64,000 nt of DNA from Sporosarcina pasteurii. Its GTDB lineage: Bacteria > Bacillota > Bacilli > Bacillales_A > Planococcaceae. The stretch spans positions 310,001-374,000 of the forward strand of contig NZ_CP160452.1 of NCBI RefSeq assembly GCF_041295575.1. Reading direction: 5' to 3'. Shown in pieces: positions 54,039 to 62,400 of the stretch. Position 1 is the first letter of the stretch. Every line of letters begins with the position of its first letter. Below the pieces are notes generated by a model, which had not been told where the DNA came from, did not search any database, and saw only the letters and a list, made by a program, of their open reading frames with translations. The position numbers were made by a program, and so were the translations under genes.

Positions 54039-54602
54039 ATGCGGATTGGATTAGGGCAAGTGGTTTTTAATGAATCACCACTTCATATACAGTTGAGGAA
54101 ACGAAATGCGGAAACGGCTTATCAAAGCTTTGAAAAGTATAGCGGGCAAAAGCAAATGGAAGTTCAGCAATTTCTTACTGAGAAGCCGGCTAGAAAGTCA
54201 GAACTCGGTGCTGGACAAGTGAAGCAAGTTCATTTGCCAATCGGTAAAACGTTGGAGGAAACAATCGCGCTTTGGCGAGATGTTCGTTCAGAAGCGTTAT
54301 CTGTTCCTGAACCTACAACGGCGGATTATCAATTAGCGGTGAAAGCATCTTCGCAAATTCGACATGCAGAAGCACAAATAGGCTTGCATCAGAAAGCGCA
54401 AACCGAAATTAATTCAGCGGTCCAAAATGAGAAAGAAACGGCTGTCGTCCAATCTGCGATGGAATTCCCTACGGCAATTGAACGGGAATTATTTGAGCTA
54501 GAAAAGAAATACGAACGTGCCATTGAATCCTATTCTTATCAAGTGCAAATGAAAATGAATGGCTTTCAGATAGAAAAACCAAGTTTCTTTAAAATTGCTT
54601 GA
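54039..54602 (+). CDS. Unrecognised protein
   Basis: I do not recognise this 187-residue protein. It has no signal peptide, TM segment or known motif. The N-terminus (IGLGQVVFNESPLHIQLRKR) and a Gln/Glu-rich helical middle (ASSQIRHAEAQIGLHQKAQ) suggest a mostly helical, soluble protein; the C-terminal third (ERELFELEKKYERAIESYSY) looks coiled-coil. The ATG at 54039 has GGAGGGG upstream, so expression is well supported. A terminator-like hairpin at 54613 follows. Confidence 0.75.
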   Translation: MRIGLGQVVFNESPLHIQLRKRNAETAYQSFEKYSGQKQMEVQQFLTEKPARKSELGAGQVKQVHLPIGKTLEETIALWRDVRSEALSVPEPTTADYQLAVKASSQIRHAEAQIGLHQKAQTEINSAVQNEKETAVVQSAMEFPTAIERELFELEKKYERAIESYSYQVQMKMNGFQIEKPSFFKIA

Positions 54603-54612
54603 TGCATAGGGA

Positions 54613-54645
54613 GGGCTACCATTGTTTTAGTTGGTAGTCCTTTTC
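54613..54645 (+). terminator. Terminator after the unrecognised gene
   Basis: Stem GGGCTACCA / TGGTAGTCC (one G-U) with TTTT tail. Confidence 0.7.
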
Positions 54646-54669
54646 GCTATTGAAAGGAAGGGGAAATAT

Positions 54670-55158
54670 ATGGGGAAATCTAATAAAACGGTTAAAACGA
54701 ATGCTGTTCGAATTCTTGAACGAGAAGGGATTGACTTTACGTTAATTGCATATGACATTAGTGATGATTTAATTGATGGTGTTTCCGTTGCGGAAAAAAC
54801 TGGGCAAGCGGTGGAAACCGTTTATAAAACACTCGTTACGAAGGCTGCAGACAAAAGTTTGTATGTATTTTTAATTCCAGTTGCATTAGAACTTGATTTG
54901 AAAAAAGCGGCAAAGGCAGCTGGAGTGAAAAAACTGGATATGCTACCGTTAAAAGATTTAACAAAAGAAACGGGCTATATTAGAGGAGGTTGCTCACCTG
55001 TAGGCATGAAGCGAGACTTTCCAACAATTATTGATGAGTCCGCTACTTCGCTGAATAAAATTGTAGTGAGTGCTGGTAAACCGGGATTGCAAATGACTCT
55101 CTGTCCAACCGATCTAGTAGCCATGACTCAAGCGAAAGTTTTTGATGTCTGTAAATAA
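54670..55158 (+). CDS. ybaK: YbaK/EbsC-type aminoacyl-tRNA deacylase
   Basis: This protein is predicted to hydrolyse mischarged Cys-tRNA(Pro). The 162-residue protein has the INS/YbaK fold with the N-terminal helix-loop (NAVRILEREGIDF), VYKTLVTKAADKSLYVFLIPV (strand and catalytic Lys region), and the late GGCSPVGMKRDFPTIIDESA motif, ending ISAG-like IVVSAGKPGLQMTL. The ATG at 54670 has AAGGAAGGGGAAA upstream. It is monocistronic, between terminators. Specificity for Cys-tRNA(Pro) is by family. Confidence 0.9.
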   Translation: MGKSNKTVKTNAVRILEREGIDFTLIAYDISDDLIDGVSVAEKTGQAVETVYKTLVTKAADKSLYVFLIPVALELDLKKAAKAAGVKKLDMLPLKDLTKETGYIRGGCSPVGMKRDFPTIIDESATSLNKIVVSAGKPGLQMTLCPTDLVAMTQAKVFDVCK

Positions 55159-55181
55159 TAGTGATCGCAATCATTGAGTTT

Positions 55182-55229
55182 AAACCGCGCTGTTTACGAA
55201 TTGCTCGTAAAACACAGCGCGGTTTTTTG
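55182..55229 (+). terminator. Terminator after ybaK
   Basis: Long stem AACCGCGCTGT / ACAGCGCGGTT with inner pairing and T6 tail. Confidence 0.95.
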
Positions 55230-55445
55230 CGTTGTGAACTTTTCGAGTAGATTGGTGCTCTTGATGGGGATAATCAATACGATTTGAAACTAATTAAAGA
55301 AAATGAAATTCTAGCTATATCAAACGGCATGATTCTTAAAAGCATGATAGAATGGAGTAATGGAAAAGTCGTTCACTTGATTGTGTGAATGGCTTTTAAA
55401 TTTGAGTTTGCATCAATGAAAGGCATACTAGAAAGAAGGATTACT

Positions 55446-56078
55446 ATGCGGAAAACAGAAATGTGGAGATGGATTTTTTATCTCGGCGGATTAATTATCG
55501 TCGCCCTTGGAATTTCGATGACGATTAAAGGGTATAAACTGGGAATTGGTCCTTGGGATGTGTTCCACGTTGGTTTATATAAAAATTTTGGGTTAACTAT
55601 CGGGACCTGGAGTATTTTAACAGGACTCGCAATCATAGGCGGTACTGCGATCTTTTTAAGAGAATGGCCTAAAATTGGCACGTGGTTAAACATGCTTCTG
55701 CTCGGAATCTTTATTGATGTCTTTAATTGGTTAATTCCGGATTATGAATCACTGATTGCACAAACGATTCTCTTTGTAGTAGGTGTGGTGGTAATGGGTT
55801 ATGGTGCCGGCGCTTATATGTCACCAAATATTGGTGCAGGTCCCCGAGACTCCCTAATGCTCGTTTTCGTTGAGAAGTTTGGTGGCAGTATTAAAAGAAT
55901 TCGAACAATCATTGAAGTTGCTGTTGCTGCAATCGGTTGGCTTCTAGGCGGACCAGTTGGGGTTGGAACGGTAATCATTGCGTTTTTAATTGGTCAATTC
56001 GTTCATTATACATTGCCTCAAGCAAAAGCTTTATTGTTAAAAATTACAGGACAAACGGAAGAAGAGATTTTGTGGTAA
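55446..56078 (+). CDS. YczE/YyaS/YitT-family membrane protein
   Basis: The 210-residue membrane protein has five TM segments and the family signature ALGISMTIKGYKLGIGPWDVFHVGLY near the N-terminus, followed by GYGAGAYMSPNIGAGPRDSLML and VIIAFLIGQFVHYTLP. It resembles Bacillus YczE, which is needed for surfactin synthesis in an unclear way. The ATG at 55446 has AGAAAGAAGG upstream; the frame reaches to 55389. It is monocistronic with a terminator behind. Confidence 0.82.
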   Translation: MRKTEMWRWIFYLGGLIIVALGISMTIKGYKLGIGPWDVFHVGLYKNFGLTIGTWSILTGLAIIGGTAIFLREWPKIGTWLNMLLLGIFIDVFNWLIPDYESLIAQTILFVVGVVVMGYGAGAYMSPNIGAGPRDSLMLVFVEKFGGSIKRIRTIIEVAVAAIGWLLGGPVGVGTVIIAFLIGQFVHYTLPQAKALLLKITGQTEEEILW

Positions 56079-56101
56079 CAAAAGTGAGTTATCTTGATTA
56101 A

Positions 56102-56260
56102 CTACTGCGGGAAGTCATTTACGTCGATGATTTCCCGTTTTTTTATTGAATTTTTTCTTCTGATTTTTTTGATCCGTTTCTCAAGTTCCTGACATTTCTC
56201 CATTTGTTGTATAGTAAAACCCAAAGCTCCTCCGGTTAATTCAAGCGCAATCCAGGTAAT
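56102..56260 (-). CDS. Candidate small protein with a non-NTG start
   Basis: On the minus strand a frame of 52 codons reads ITWIALELTGGALGFTIQQM followed by a basic coiled-coil tail (ELEKRIKKIRRKNSIKKREI). It is preceded by a promoter (TTGATG-N16-TATAAG at 56321-56294) and a Shine-Dalgarno AAGAAGGGAG. The frame has no ATG, GTG or TTG near the Shine-Dalgarno; the codons at the right distance are ATC (56263) and ATT (56260). The coding end overlaps the YczE terminator hairpin. The protein would be a short membrane-associated peptide. It may be real with a rare start, or a decayed gene. Confidence 0.35.
   Translation of the reverse strand: MTWIALELTGGALGFTIQQMEKCQELEKRIKKIRRKNSIKKREIIDVNDFPQ
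56108..56145 (+). terminator. Terminator after the YczE-like gene
   Basis: Stem CGGGAA / TTCCCG with an inner TCAT / ATGA stem and T7 tail. It overlaps the end of a minus-strand small ORF. Confidence 0.8.
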
Positions 56261-56293
56261 GATATAAATCTCCCTTCTTAAGAATAGCTTGTC

Positions 56294-56321
56294 CTTATAC
56301 TGCTAGGTAATGATTCATCAA
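56294..56321 (-). promoter_or_regulatory. Minus-strand promoter for the small ORF
   Basis: On the minus strand, TTGATG and TATAAG are separated by 16 bases, with a Shine-Dalgarno about 20 bases downstream. Confidence 0.4.
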
Positions 56322-56413
56322 AATTTTCCGGTTTTATGGTTCATCATTGAAATTGTGTTTTTTTAAACACTGCTCGCATATGTTATTTGTATGACATAGA
56401 GAGGGTGAGCGGT

Positions 56414-57484
56414 ATGTATGGAACGATAACGAAGTATATGGGCACAGCTTATACAGGGCTAGGAATTGCGCATAAATATGATAATTTAATAGCTTCCGCG
56501 ACGGAAACGGTGTTTTTGAAGTGCCCGCCGACGACAGCGCTGTCCGCGCTATTAAACGATACGGCGATGTATTATATTAAACGTGGTTTTGATGTGGATA
56601 AATTTGTAAGTCCAATACAAACTGATAAAACAGATGCAATCTTTATAAAAGGACTAGATCTGTTCTTTATTCAAGCATCCCATCCGATTGCACTTGAACC
56701 TTCAGATATCGGGGGACGTCATCGCGTGATTAGTTTTTACGATATCTATGATGAAAATAAACTGCGTAATCAAAATGAAACCATTGTTAATAGTCTTGGA
56801 GAAGCGGAAGCATCCTTAAAAAAAGCTTTACATGCGTTAGCAGACGCTAAGGTGATCCATGACGAATGGGAAGCGGTTAATATTGGGCGTATGATGTGGA
56901 GTGTGCACGAAGCATTAATCGAAAATTTGAAAGAAGAGTTATTTAGTACAATCACGTTAAATAAGCAATCAGCTGTATCTCATCGGTTAATTGGTTCCCT
57001 AACTTCTGCAGGGGCTTGCGATTTTATACCGTCTATTACCAATCGCATCCAGCGACGGATGCTCATTAAAGGTCTACCGGGTACAGGAAAGTCAACAATT
57101 ATGAAGGCGATAGGGCAAGAAGCAGAACGTAGAGGGTTTGACGTATTATACGGTTGGTGTGGGTTGGATCCAGAAGGCGTCGATCTGGTTCAGATTCCGG
57201 AGTTATCTGTTTGTATATTTGATGCGACGAAACCGCATGAATATGATCCGGAACGAGATGGCGATGAAATTCTGGACTTGCTATCGATGTGTGAGGAAAG
57301 CGAGGAAGCAGAAGAGGCGGTTGAATTTATTAGTAAAAAGTATCGAGAAAAAATACTCGATGCAAACGGTTATATGCAAGCTTATGCGCGAGCGGAAAAG
57401 CAAGCAAGGGCTGCAATGGATACAGCGATTAACGATATTGTTTTTCAAGAAAAGTCAAAACGACTGATCGATGACATAAACTGA
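56414..57484 (+). CDS. P-loop ATPase-like protein, PRK06851 type
   Basis: The 356-residue protein resembles the PRK06851-type proteins of Bacillota, which have no assigned function. A Walker A motif GLPGTGKST is near residue 225, in RRMLIKGLPGTGKSTIMKA; upstream, FLKCPPTTALSALLN suggests a degenerate first P-loop-like repeat. Downstream, VLYGWCGLDPEGVDLVQIPELSVCIFDATKPHEYDPE includes an acidic Walker B-like area. The ATG at 56414 follows GAGGGTGAGC. It stands between other operons, 58 bp before kbl. Confidence 0.78.
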   Translation: MYGTITKYMGTAYTGLGIAHKYDNLIASATETVFLKCPPTTALSALLNDTAMYYIKRGFDVDKFVSPIQTDKTDAIFIKGLDLFFIQASHPIALEPSDIGGRHRVISFYDIYDENKLRNQNETIVNSLGEAEASLKKALHALADAKVIHDEWEAVNIGRMMWSVHEALIENLKEELFSTITLNKQSAVSHRLIGSLTSAGACDFIPSITNRIQRRMLIKGLPGTGKSTIMKAIGQEAERRGFDVLYGWCGLDPEGVDLVQIPELSVCIFDATKPHEYDPERDGDEILDLLSMCEESEEAEEAVEFISKKYREKILDANGYMQAYARAEKQARAAMDTAINDIVFQEKSKRLIDDIN

Positions 57485-57510
57485 CAGGTACATGGGCAAT
57501 ATGTTAAAAT
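57481..57510 (+). promoter_or_regulatory. Candidate promoter of kbl
   Basis: CTGACA and TAAAAT are separated by 18 bases, 33 bases before the TTG start. Inverted arms CAATATG (57497) / CATATTG (57518) overlap the -10 region. Confidence 0.45.
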
Positions 57511-57542
57511 GAAGTCTCATATTGCTTGAAAGGAAGATTACC

Positions 57543-58733
57543 TTGTCAAAAATTCTAGATAAATTTTTAAATGAAAATTTAGAAGAACTGCGTAATGCAG
57601 GCCTTTACAATGAAATCGATCCAGTTGAAGGTCCAAATGGTCCAACGATTAAAATTGGTGGAAAAGAGTTAATTAACTTATCTTCAAATAACTATTTAGG
57701 TCTTGCAACGGACGAAGATTTGAAAGTGCTCGCAAAAGAAGCAACAGATAAATACGGCGTCGGCGCTGGCGCGGTTCGAACAATTAACGGAACGCTTGAT
57801 ATTCACGTTGAACTTGAAAAGAAAATTGCAGAATTTAAAGGAACGGAAGCGGCAATTTCTTACCAATCAGGTTTTAACTGTAATATGGCTGCCATTTCTG
57901 CGGTGATGAATAAACAAGATGCAATTCTTTCTGATGAACTTAATCACGCATCAATCATCGACGGTTGCCGGCTATCCGGTGCAAAAATTATCCGTGTGAA
58001 GCATCAAGATATGGATGATTTACGTGCAAAAGCGAAAGAAGCAACTGAATCTGGCGAGTATGGAAAAGTAATGTACATTACAGATGGCGTGTTTTCAATG
58101 GATGGAAACGTCGCAAACCTACCAGAAATCGTAGAAATTGCAAAAGAATTTGACCTTATCACCTATGTAGACGATGCACACGGTTCGGGGGTTATGGGGA
58201 AAGGAAAGGGAACTGTAAAGCATTTTGGGCTTGAAAAAGAAATCGATATGCAAATGGGGACACTTTCAAAAGCAGTTGGGGTTGTTGGCGGCTATGTAGC
58301 TGGTAAACAAAACCTAATTGACTGGTTGAAAGTACGTTCTCGTCCATTCCTATTCTCAACGGCAGTAACACCAGCGGACGTTGCAGCTACGCAAGGTGCG
58401 CTCCAAAAGATTATGGATTCTACAGAACTCCATGACAAACTTTGGGAAAACGGCGACTACTTAAAAGCAGGTCTGAAAAAACTAGGCTTTGATATTGGTC
58501 AATCAGAAACACCAATTACACCATGTATCATTGGTGAAGAAAAGTTGGCACAGAAATTCTCAAAACGTCTCATGGAAGAAGGCGTTTATGCAAAGGCAAT
58601 CGTATTCCCAACCGTCCCAAGAGGAACTGGGCGCGTACGAAATATGCCAACTGCTGCGCATACGAAAGAAATGCTAGATGAAGCATTAGCGATTTATGAA
58701 AAAGTAGGGAAAGAACTAGGGATCCTTAAGTAA
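57543..58733 (+). CDS. kbl: Glycine C-acetyltransferase (2-amino-3-ketobutyrate CoA ligase)
   Basis: This PLP enzyme splits 2-amino-3-ketobutyrate with CoA into glycine and acetyl-CoA, the second step of threonine degradation. The 396-residue protein has [13 protein letters not shown], the PLP-stacking area [38 protein letters not shown] and the Schiff-base Lys in [16 protein letters not shown]. The start is TTG at 57543, with GAAAGGAAG upstream. It is separated from tdh by a terminator and about 600 bp of non-coding DNA, so the two genes are likely transcribed independently. Confidence 0.94.
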   Translation: MSKILDKFLNENLEELRNAGLYNEIDPVEGPNGPTIKIGGKELINLSSNNYLGLATDEDLKVLAKEATDKYGVGAGAVRTINGTLDIHVELEKKIAEFKGTEAAISYQSGFNCNMAAISAVMNKQDAILSDELNHASIIDGCRLSGAKIIRVKHQDMDDLRAKAKEATESGEYGKVMYITDGVFSMDGNVANLPEIVEIAKEFDLITYVDDAHGSGVMGKGKGTVKHFGLEKEIDMQMGTLSKAVGVVGGYVAGKQNLIDWLKVRSRPFLFSTAVTPADVAATQGALQKIMDSTELHDKLWENGDYLKAGLKKLGFDIGQSETPITPCIIGEEKLAQKFSKRLMEEGVYAKAIVFPTVPRGTGRVRNMPTAAHTKEMLDEALAIYEKVGKELGILK

Positions 58734-58766
58734 ATAAAAAAGGGCGATTCAATTTGCTCTTTAAAT

Positions 58767-58808
58767 AAAGCAGATGGAGAATGATTGATTCTCTCCATCT
58801 GCTTTTTT
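58767..58808 (+). terminator. Terminator after kbl
   Basis: Stem AAAGCAGATGGAGA / TCTCCATCTGCTTT plus T run. Confidence 0.9.
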
Positions 58809-58853
58809 GTTGGTAAAGTTTGATGGCTGTTACTACCGTAATTAACACATATG

Positions 58854-58912
58854 GGAAAGTACTCAACGTTATCAGAGAAGAATGCAACGCCCATGCTAAA
58901 GTACTCAACACA
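58854..58912. repeat. Tandem repeat around CAACG (copy B)
   Basis: CAACG-like cores at 58864, 58885 and 58906 are 21 bases apart, each preceded by AAAGTACT or AGAAGAATG. The first two units match units 2 and 3 of copy A at 26611-26646 at most positions. Confidence 0.6.
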
Positions 58913-59205
58913 ATCGCACGAATATCGGCAAATACATACATAATTTTATAATGCAATGTCAATATCCTGGTCATTTCCGTGACCGAGAGCATAAGCATAT
59001 CCAAAGGTCGTTTGTTGCGCGTTGTTTTTTAAATCAATCGGTGTGGATACCTAATTTTGTTCTATAGATAATAGGGGCAGATCATCCAGCCGTATAGATA
59101 AGATAGAGGACGATAATAATATTAAAAGTAACCCACTTCGGCATCGTAGGAAAGGGATTATCACATTGATTCATAGACAATTATAGATATTAATTTGGTG
59201 AGGAA
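58913..59205. other. AT-rich gap between kbl and tdh
   Basis: No gene is supported. A minus-strand frame across 58726-59004 crosses the terminator and the repeat and is rejected. GTTGCGCGTTG at about 59017 may be one further inverted, diverged copy of the CAACG repeat. Confidence 0.4.
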
Positions 59206-59227
59206 GTTCTAATTGTGTTTTTAGAAC
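59206..59227. promoter_or_regulatory. 22-bp inverted repeat, likely tdh operator
   Basis: Perfect 7-bp arms GTTCTAA / TTAGAAC flank eight bases that include the -35 element TTGTGT of the tdh promoter. Confidence 0.55.
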
Positions 59228-59241
59228 GAACATTTTATAAT
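59213..59241 (+). promoter_or_regulatory. Promoter of tdh
   Basis: TTGTGT and a perfect TATAAT are separated by 17 bases, 92 bases upstream of the start codon. Confidence 0.6.
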
Positions 59242-59333
59242 AAGTGAAGGTTGTTAATGAAGGATTATGTTAATCTTGAAAAAGTAATGTTCTCTCCAAA
59301 TAGACAAATGACCGTGAAGTGAGGAGTCGTACA

Positions 59334-60284
59334 ATGAAGAAAATAATGGTGACAGGTGCACTTGGGCAAATTGGTTCGGAGTTAATAATGAAATTGCGTT
59401 CTGAATACGGTGCTGACAATGTTTTAGCGACGGATATTCGACATGTAGCATCAAATGTAACGGAATCAGGTCCTTTTGAAATTTTAGACGTAACGGATGC
59501 GAAGGGCATGCATAAAATAGCGCAGGACTTCGGTGCTGATACAATGATGCATATGGCGGCACTATTATCTGCGACCGCCGAGAAAAACCCAGTATTTGCG
59601 TGGAATTTAAATATGGGTGGACTCTTGAATGCTTTAGAAGTCTCCCGCGAATTAAATTTACAATTTTTCACGCCTAGCTCAATTGGCGCATTTGGTCCAT
59701 CTACGCCGAAAAAGAATACACCTCAAGATACCTTACAGCGTCCAACGACAATGTACGGCGTGAATAAAGTATCTGGTGAGTTACTCTGTGATTATTACTA
59801 CGAAAGATTTGGTTTGGATACGCGTGGGGTTCGTTTCCCAGGGCTGATTTCAAATGTTGCGAAACCAGGTGGCGGAACGACAGATTATGCTGTAGATATT
59901 TATTATAAAGCGCTTGAAGAAGGAAAGTATACTTCTTATATTGCGGAAGGTACCTACATGGATATGATGTATATGCCAGATGCTTTACAAGCAATCGTCG
60001 ATTTATTGGAAGCAGATCCTGCTAAACTGAAGCATCGAAACGCATTTAACGTTACAGCAATGAGTTTCGAACCGAGCCAAATTGCAGCTGCTATTCAGAA
60101 AGAAATTCCGACTTTTGAAATCGCTTATGAAGTCGATCCAGTTCGCCAAGCGATTGCAGATAGTTGGCCAGACGCCATCGACCCATCGGCAGCTATTGAA
60201 GAATGGGGATTTAAAGCAAAATATGACCTCGATAAGATGACGGTCGATATGTTAGAAAAATTAAAAGTAAAATTGGGCAAATAA
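59334..60284 (+). CDS. tdh: L-threonine 3-dehydrogenase, epimerase (SDR) type
   Basis: This NAD-dependent enzyme oxidises L-threonine to 2-amino-3-ketobutyrate, the substrate of Kbl. Unlike the zinc-dependent Tdh of E. coli, this 316-residue protein is of the extended SDR class: [12 protein letters not shown] at the N-terminus, [25 protein letters not shown], the YxxxK pair in [16 protein letters not shown] and [11 protein letters not shown] conserved [13 protein letters not shown] follows. The ATG at 59334 has AGTGAGGAG upstream. With kbl 600 bp upstream it forms a threonine-to-glycine pathway. A palindrome overlaps its -35. Confidence 0.9.
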   Translation: MKKIMVTGALGQIGSELIMKLRSEYGADNVLATDIRHVASNVTESGPFEILDVTDAKGMHKIAQDFGADTMMHMAALLSATAEKNPVFAWNLNMGGLLNALEVSRELNLQFFTPSSIGAFGPSTPKKNTPQDTLQRPTTMYGVNKVSGELLCDYYYERFGLDTRGVRFPGLISNVAKPGGGTTDYAVDIYYKALEEGKYTSYIAEGTYMDMMYMPDALQAIVDLLEADPAKLKHRNAFNVTAMSFEPSQIAAAIQKEIPTFEIAYEVDPVRQAIADSWPDAIDPSAAIEEWGFKAKYDLDKMTVDMLEKLKVKLGK

Positions 60285-60332
60285 ACGCACCGACACTCAA
60301 CGCAATGCGGTAAGATTTTGCTTTAAATTAAT

Positions 60333-60367
60333 AAAAAGACTGAATCCTAGTGATTCAGTCTTTTTTA
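60333..60367 (+). terminator. Terminator after tdh
   Basis: Stem AAAGACTGAATC / GATTCAGTCTTT with T tail. Confidence 0.9.
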
Positions 60368-60377
60368 TTCGCGTCAT

Positions 60378-60497
60378 TTACATCATAAGGGGGAGTAGTG
60401 AGCGAATGATTATATATAATATCGTAGTAACAATCATGGTGATTGCTAGTACTCGGGTTACGTGAGATTTATTAATATGTTTACTTTCGTGATTCAT
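60378..60497 (-). CDS. Candidate small membrane protein, 39 residues
   Basis: On the minus strand an ATG starts MNHESKHINKSHVTRVLAIT followed by a hydrophobic run (MIVTTILYIIIRSLLPLMM), a polar N-terminus plus a single TM segment, in the middle of an otherwise empty 460-bp gap. The ribosome binding site (GATGGAATAG) is weak. Short proteins of this form are common in Bacillus but I do not recognise this one. Confidence 0.35.
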   Translation of the reverse strand: MNHESKHINKSHVTRVLAITMIVTTILYIIIRSLLPLMM

Positions 60498-60700
60498 CTA
60501 TTCCATCGCTTAACGAATCTATACATAGTATACATCAAATTATCTCATTGTGCACACAATAAGAATATTCGCGTGTGTTATTTTAGTAAACTGTGAATAA
60601 TGTGTGTCGTGAAGGCAGTATTAGGATTTTTGAGTACTTGTTTTAATTAATTGTCATATTAGATTATTCGTTAGTACTTAATGATTTATACCTTAATTAA

Positions 60701-60738
60701 AAACAAAAAACTCGACCGTATAAAAATAAGGTCGAGTC
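60701..60738 (-). terminator. Terminator after yjiH
   Basis: Stem ACTCGACC / GGTCGAGT with T run on the minus strand. Confidence 0.85.
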
Positions 60739-60746
60739 AATTGAAT

Positions 60747-62099
60747 TTAGAATAATAAATGGGCAATACCGGCAACAATCGGTAAAGCGATTAGTGTACG
60801 TAATAGGAAAATGATCACTAAATCAAGGAAATTCACCGGGATTTTAGAGCCTAATAGGAGTCCACCGACTTCAGCCATGAATATTAATTGGGTAACTGAA
60901 ATAGTTGCGACAACGAATAGTGTTAATTCAGACGTAATCAGTCCATTTGCCAAAATCGCAGGGAGGAACATATCCGTAAATCCAACAACCATCAGTTGTG
61001 CTGCATCTGCAGCTTGTGGAATATTCAACACCGCAAGAATCGGCTCAAAAGGTTTACCTAAAAACGTAAATACGGAAGTATATTCAGCTAACACAAGTGC
61101 GATGGTACCAAAAGCCATAACGACTGGAATAACCCCTAGCCACATATCAAGTACGTTTTTAAATCCTTCTGAAACCGTTCGAGTGAATGAACGGTTTGCT
61201 TCTGCTTTCGTCAAAGCATTTTCTAATCCGTGTGAAATTGAACTATACCCTTCAGGAAGCTTTTCTTCATCGCCAGTAAAAGGGCGTCCATCGATGTATT
61301 CATCTTCTTTATTTCCAAGTGGGTAAATTCTTGGCATGATGAATGCTAGAATTAGCCCGGTAAAAATGACTGTTCCGTAGAAAGGTAGGAAATAGGATCC
61401 GAGCCCTACTTCTTCAATAATTACAATAGAAAATGTGATAGAAACTACTGAAAATGTTGTTCCAATAATAGCGGCTTCTTTTTTCGTGTAATGACCTTCT
61501 TCATATTGTTTACTTGTTAATAAAACCCCAATTGTTCCGTCGCCAATCCAAGAAGTTAACGCGTCGATCGCAGAACGACCTGGCAGTTTGAACAGCGGAC
61601 GCATGACTTTTACCATCATCGTTCCAAAAAACTCAAGTAATCCAAAGTTTAATAGAAGTGGTAATAATAAACCTGCAAATAAGAAGATCGTAAAGAGGAA
61701 TGTAACAAGACCGTCTTCGCTAAGTAGGAGACCTCCTGTATTTTCATTCCAAATTGCTTCTGGTCCAATTTGAAGGACAACCAGTATAGCGAAAATGGCG
61801 CCAATAACACGTGTAATTACCCAAAACAGGGAAACGTTGAATAAGTTCACCCAGAAATTTGTCTCTTTTCCATCTGTATTGATAAATAAAAACAGGATAG
61901 AACCAATCGCAGCAATGATTAACGCAATTGTTGCTGTCCATGGCATGATTGGAGCGACAAAACTGGATAAGATGTCTGCTAGCGTTGCAATAGGTACTTT
62001 CCAATCGCCTGTGAGCTTTAAAGGAACCATAAATAAGATAACCCCGATTAAAGAGGGGATGATAAACGATAACCAAGTTGATAGACTATGTTTTTTCAA
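60747..62099 (-). CDS. yjiH: YjiH-family membrane protein (nucleoside-recognition domain)
   Basis: The 450-residue membrane protein has about ten TM segments and the YjiH/nucleoside-recognition (Gate) features: LPLLLNFGLLEFFGTMMVKVMRPLF, RSAIDALTSWIGDGTIGVLLTSKQYEEGHYT, and QLMVVGFTDMFLPAILANG. Family function is unknown; nucleoside or small-molecule gating has been suggested for the domain. The start is TTG at 62099 with AGGAGAG. A promoter is seen upstream. It is monocistronic. Confidence 0.85.
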   Translation of the reverse strand: MKKHSLSTWLSFIIPSLIGVILFMVPLKLTGDWKVPIATLADILSSFVAPIMPWTATIALIIAAIGSILFLFINTDGKETNFWVNLFNVSLFWVITRVIGAIFAILVVLQIGPEAIWNENTGGLLLSEDGLVTFLFTIFLFAGLLLPLLLNFGLLEFFGTMMVKVMRPLFKLPGRSAIDALTSWIGDGTIGVLLTSKQYEEGHYTKKEAAIIGTTFSVVSITFSIVIIEEVGLGSYFLPFYGTVIFTGLILAFIMPRIYPLGNKEDEYIDGRPFTGDEEKLPEGYSSISHGLENALTKAEANRSFTRTVSEGFKNVLDMWLGVIPVVMAFGTIALVLAEYTSVFTFLGKPFEPILAVLNIPQAADAAQLMVVGFTDMFLPAILANGLITSELTLFVVATISVTQLIFMAEVGGLLLGSKIPVNFLDLVIIFLLRTLIALPIVAGIAHLLF

Positions 62100-62141
62100 T
62101 TTTTCTCTCTCCTAAATGATGAACTGGATGTATATTTATAC

Positions 62142-62170
62142 ATATTAACTTATTTTAATGTCTTTGTAAA
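62142..62170 (-). promoter_or_regulatory. Promoter of yjiH
   Basis: On the minus strand TTTACA and TAATAT are separated by 17 bases, 43 bases before the yjiH start. Confidence 0.6.
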
Positions 62171-62330
62171 CAAGGATTTACATCTTTCAATCAAATTTAC
62201 AGTGAGAAAATGAATGAATAATATCCAAGATGAATAATGAATGAATAGAAAGCTCCTCTGTTCTGACTATAATAATAGTTATATGCCAGGCTATACGGGT
62301 TCATGACGGGTATTTATGTCATACGATAAA
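62171..62330. other. AT-rich gap between yjiH and the bshB2 terminator
   Basis: Repeated ATGAATAA-like motifs occur at 62208-62245. No gene, RNA or further promoter was recognised. Confidence 0.4.
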
Positions 62331-62372
62331 ATAAAAAAGTCCTATCGATTGTAAAAAAACAGTCGATAGGAC
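62331..62372 (-). terminator. Terminator of the yojF-bshB2 operon
   Basis: Stem GTCCTATCGA / TCGATAGGAC with T run on the minus strand. Confidence 0.85.
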
Positions 62373-62400
62373 GGTCTAACGTATAAGTCATTTCGGTTAG

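Noticed and set aside
58726..59004. Minus-strand 92-codon ORF between kbl and tdh
   Set aside because: It runs through the kbl terminator and the CAACG repeat, has no good ribosome binding site, and its apparent internal repetition comes from the DNA repeat.
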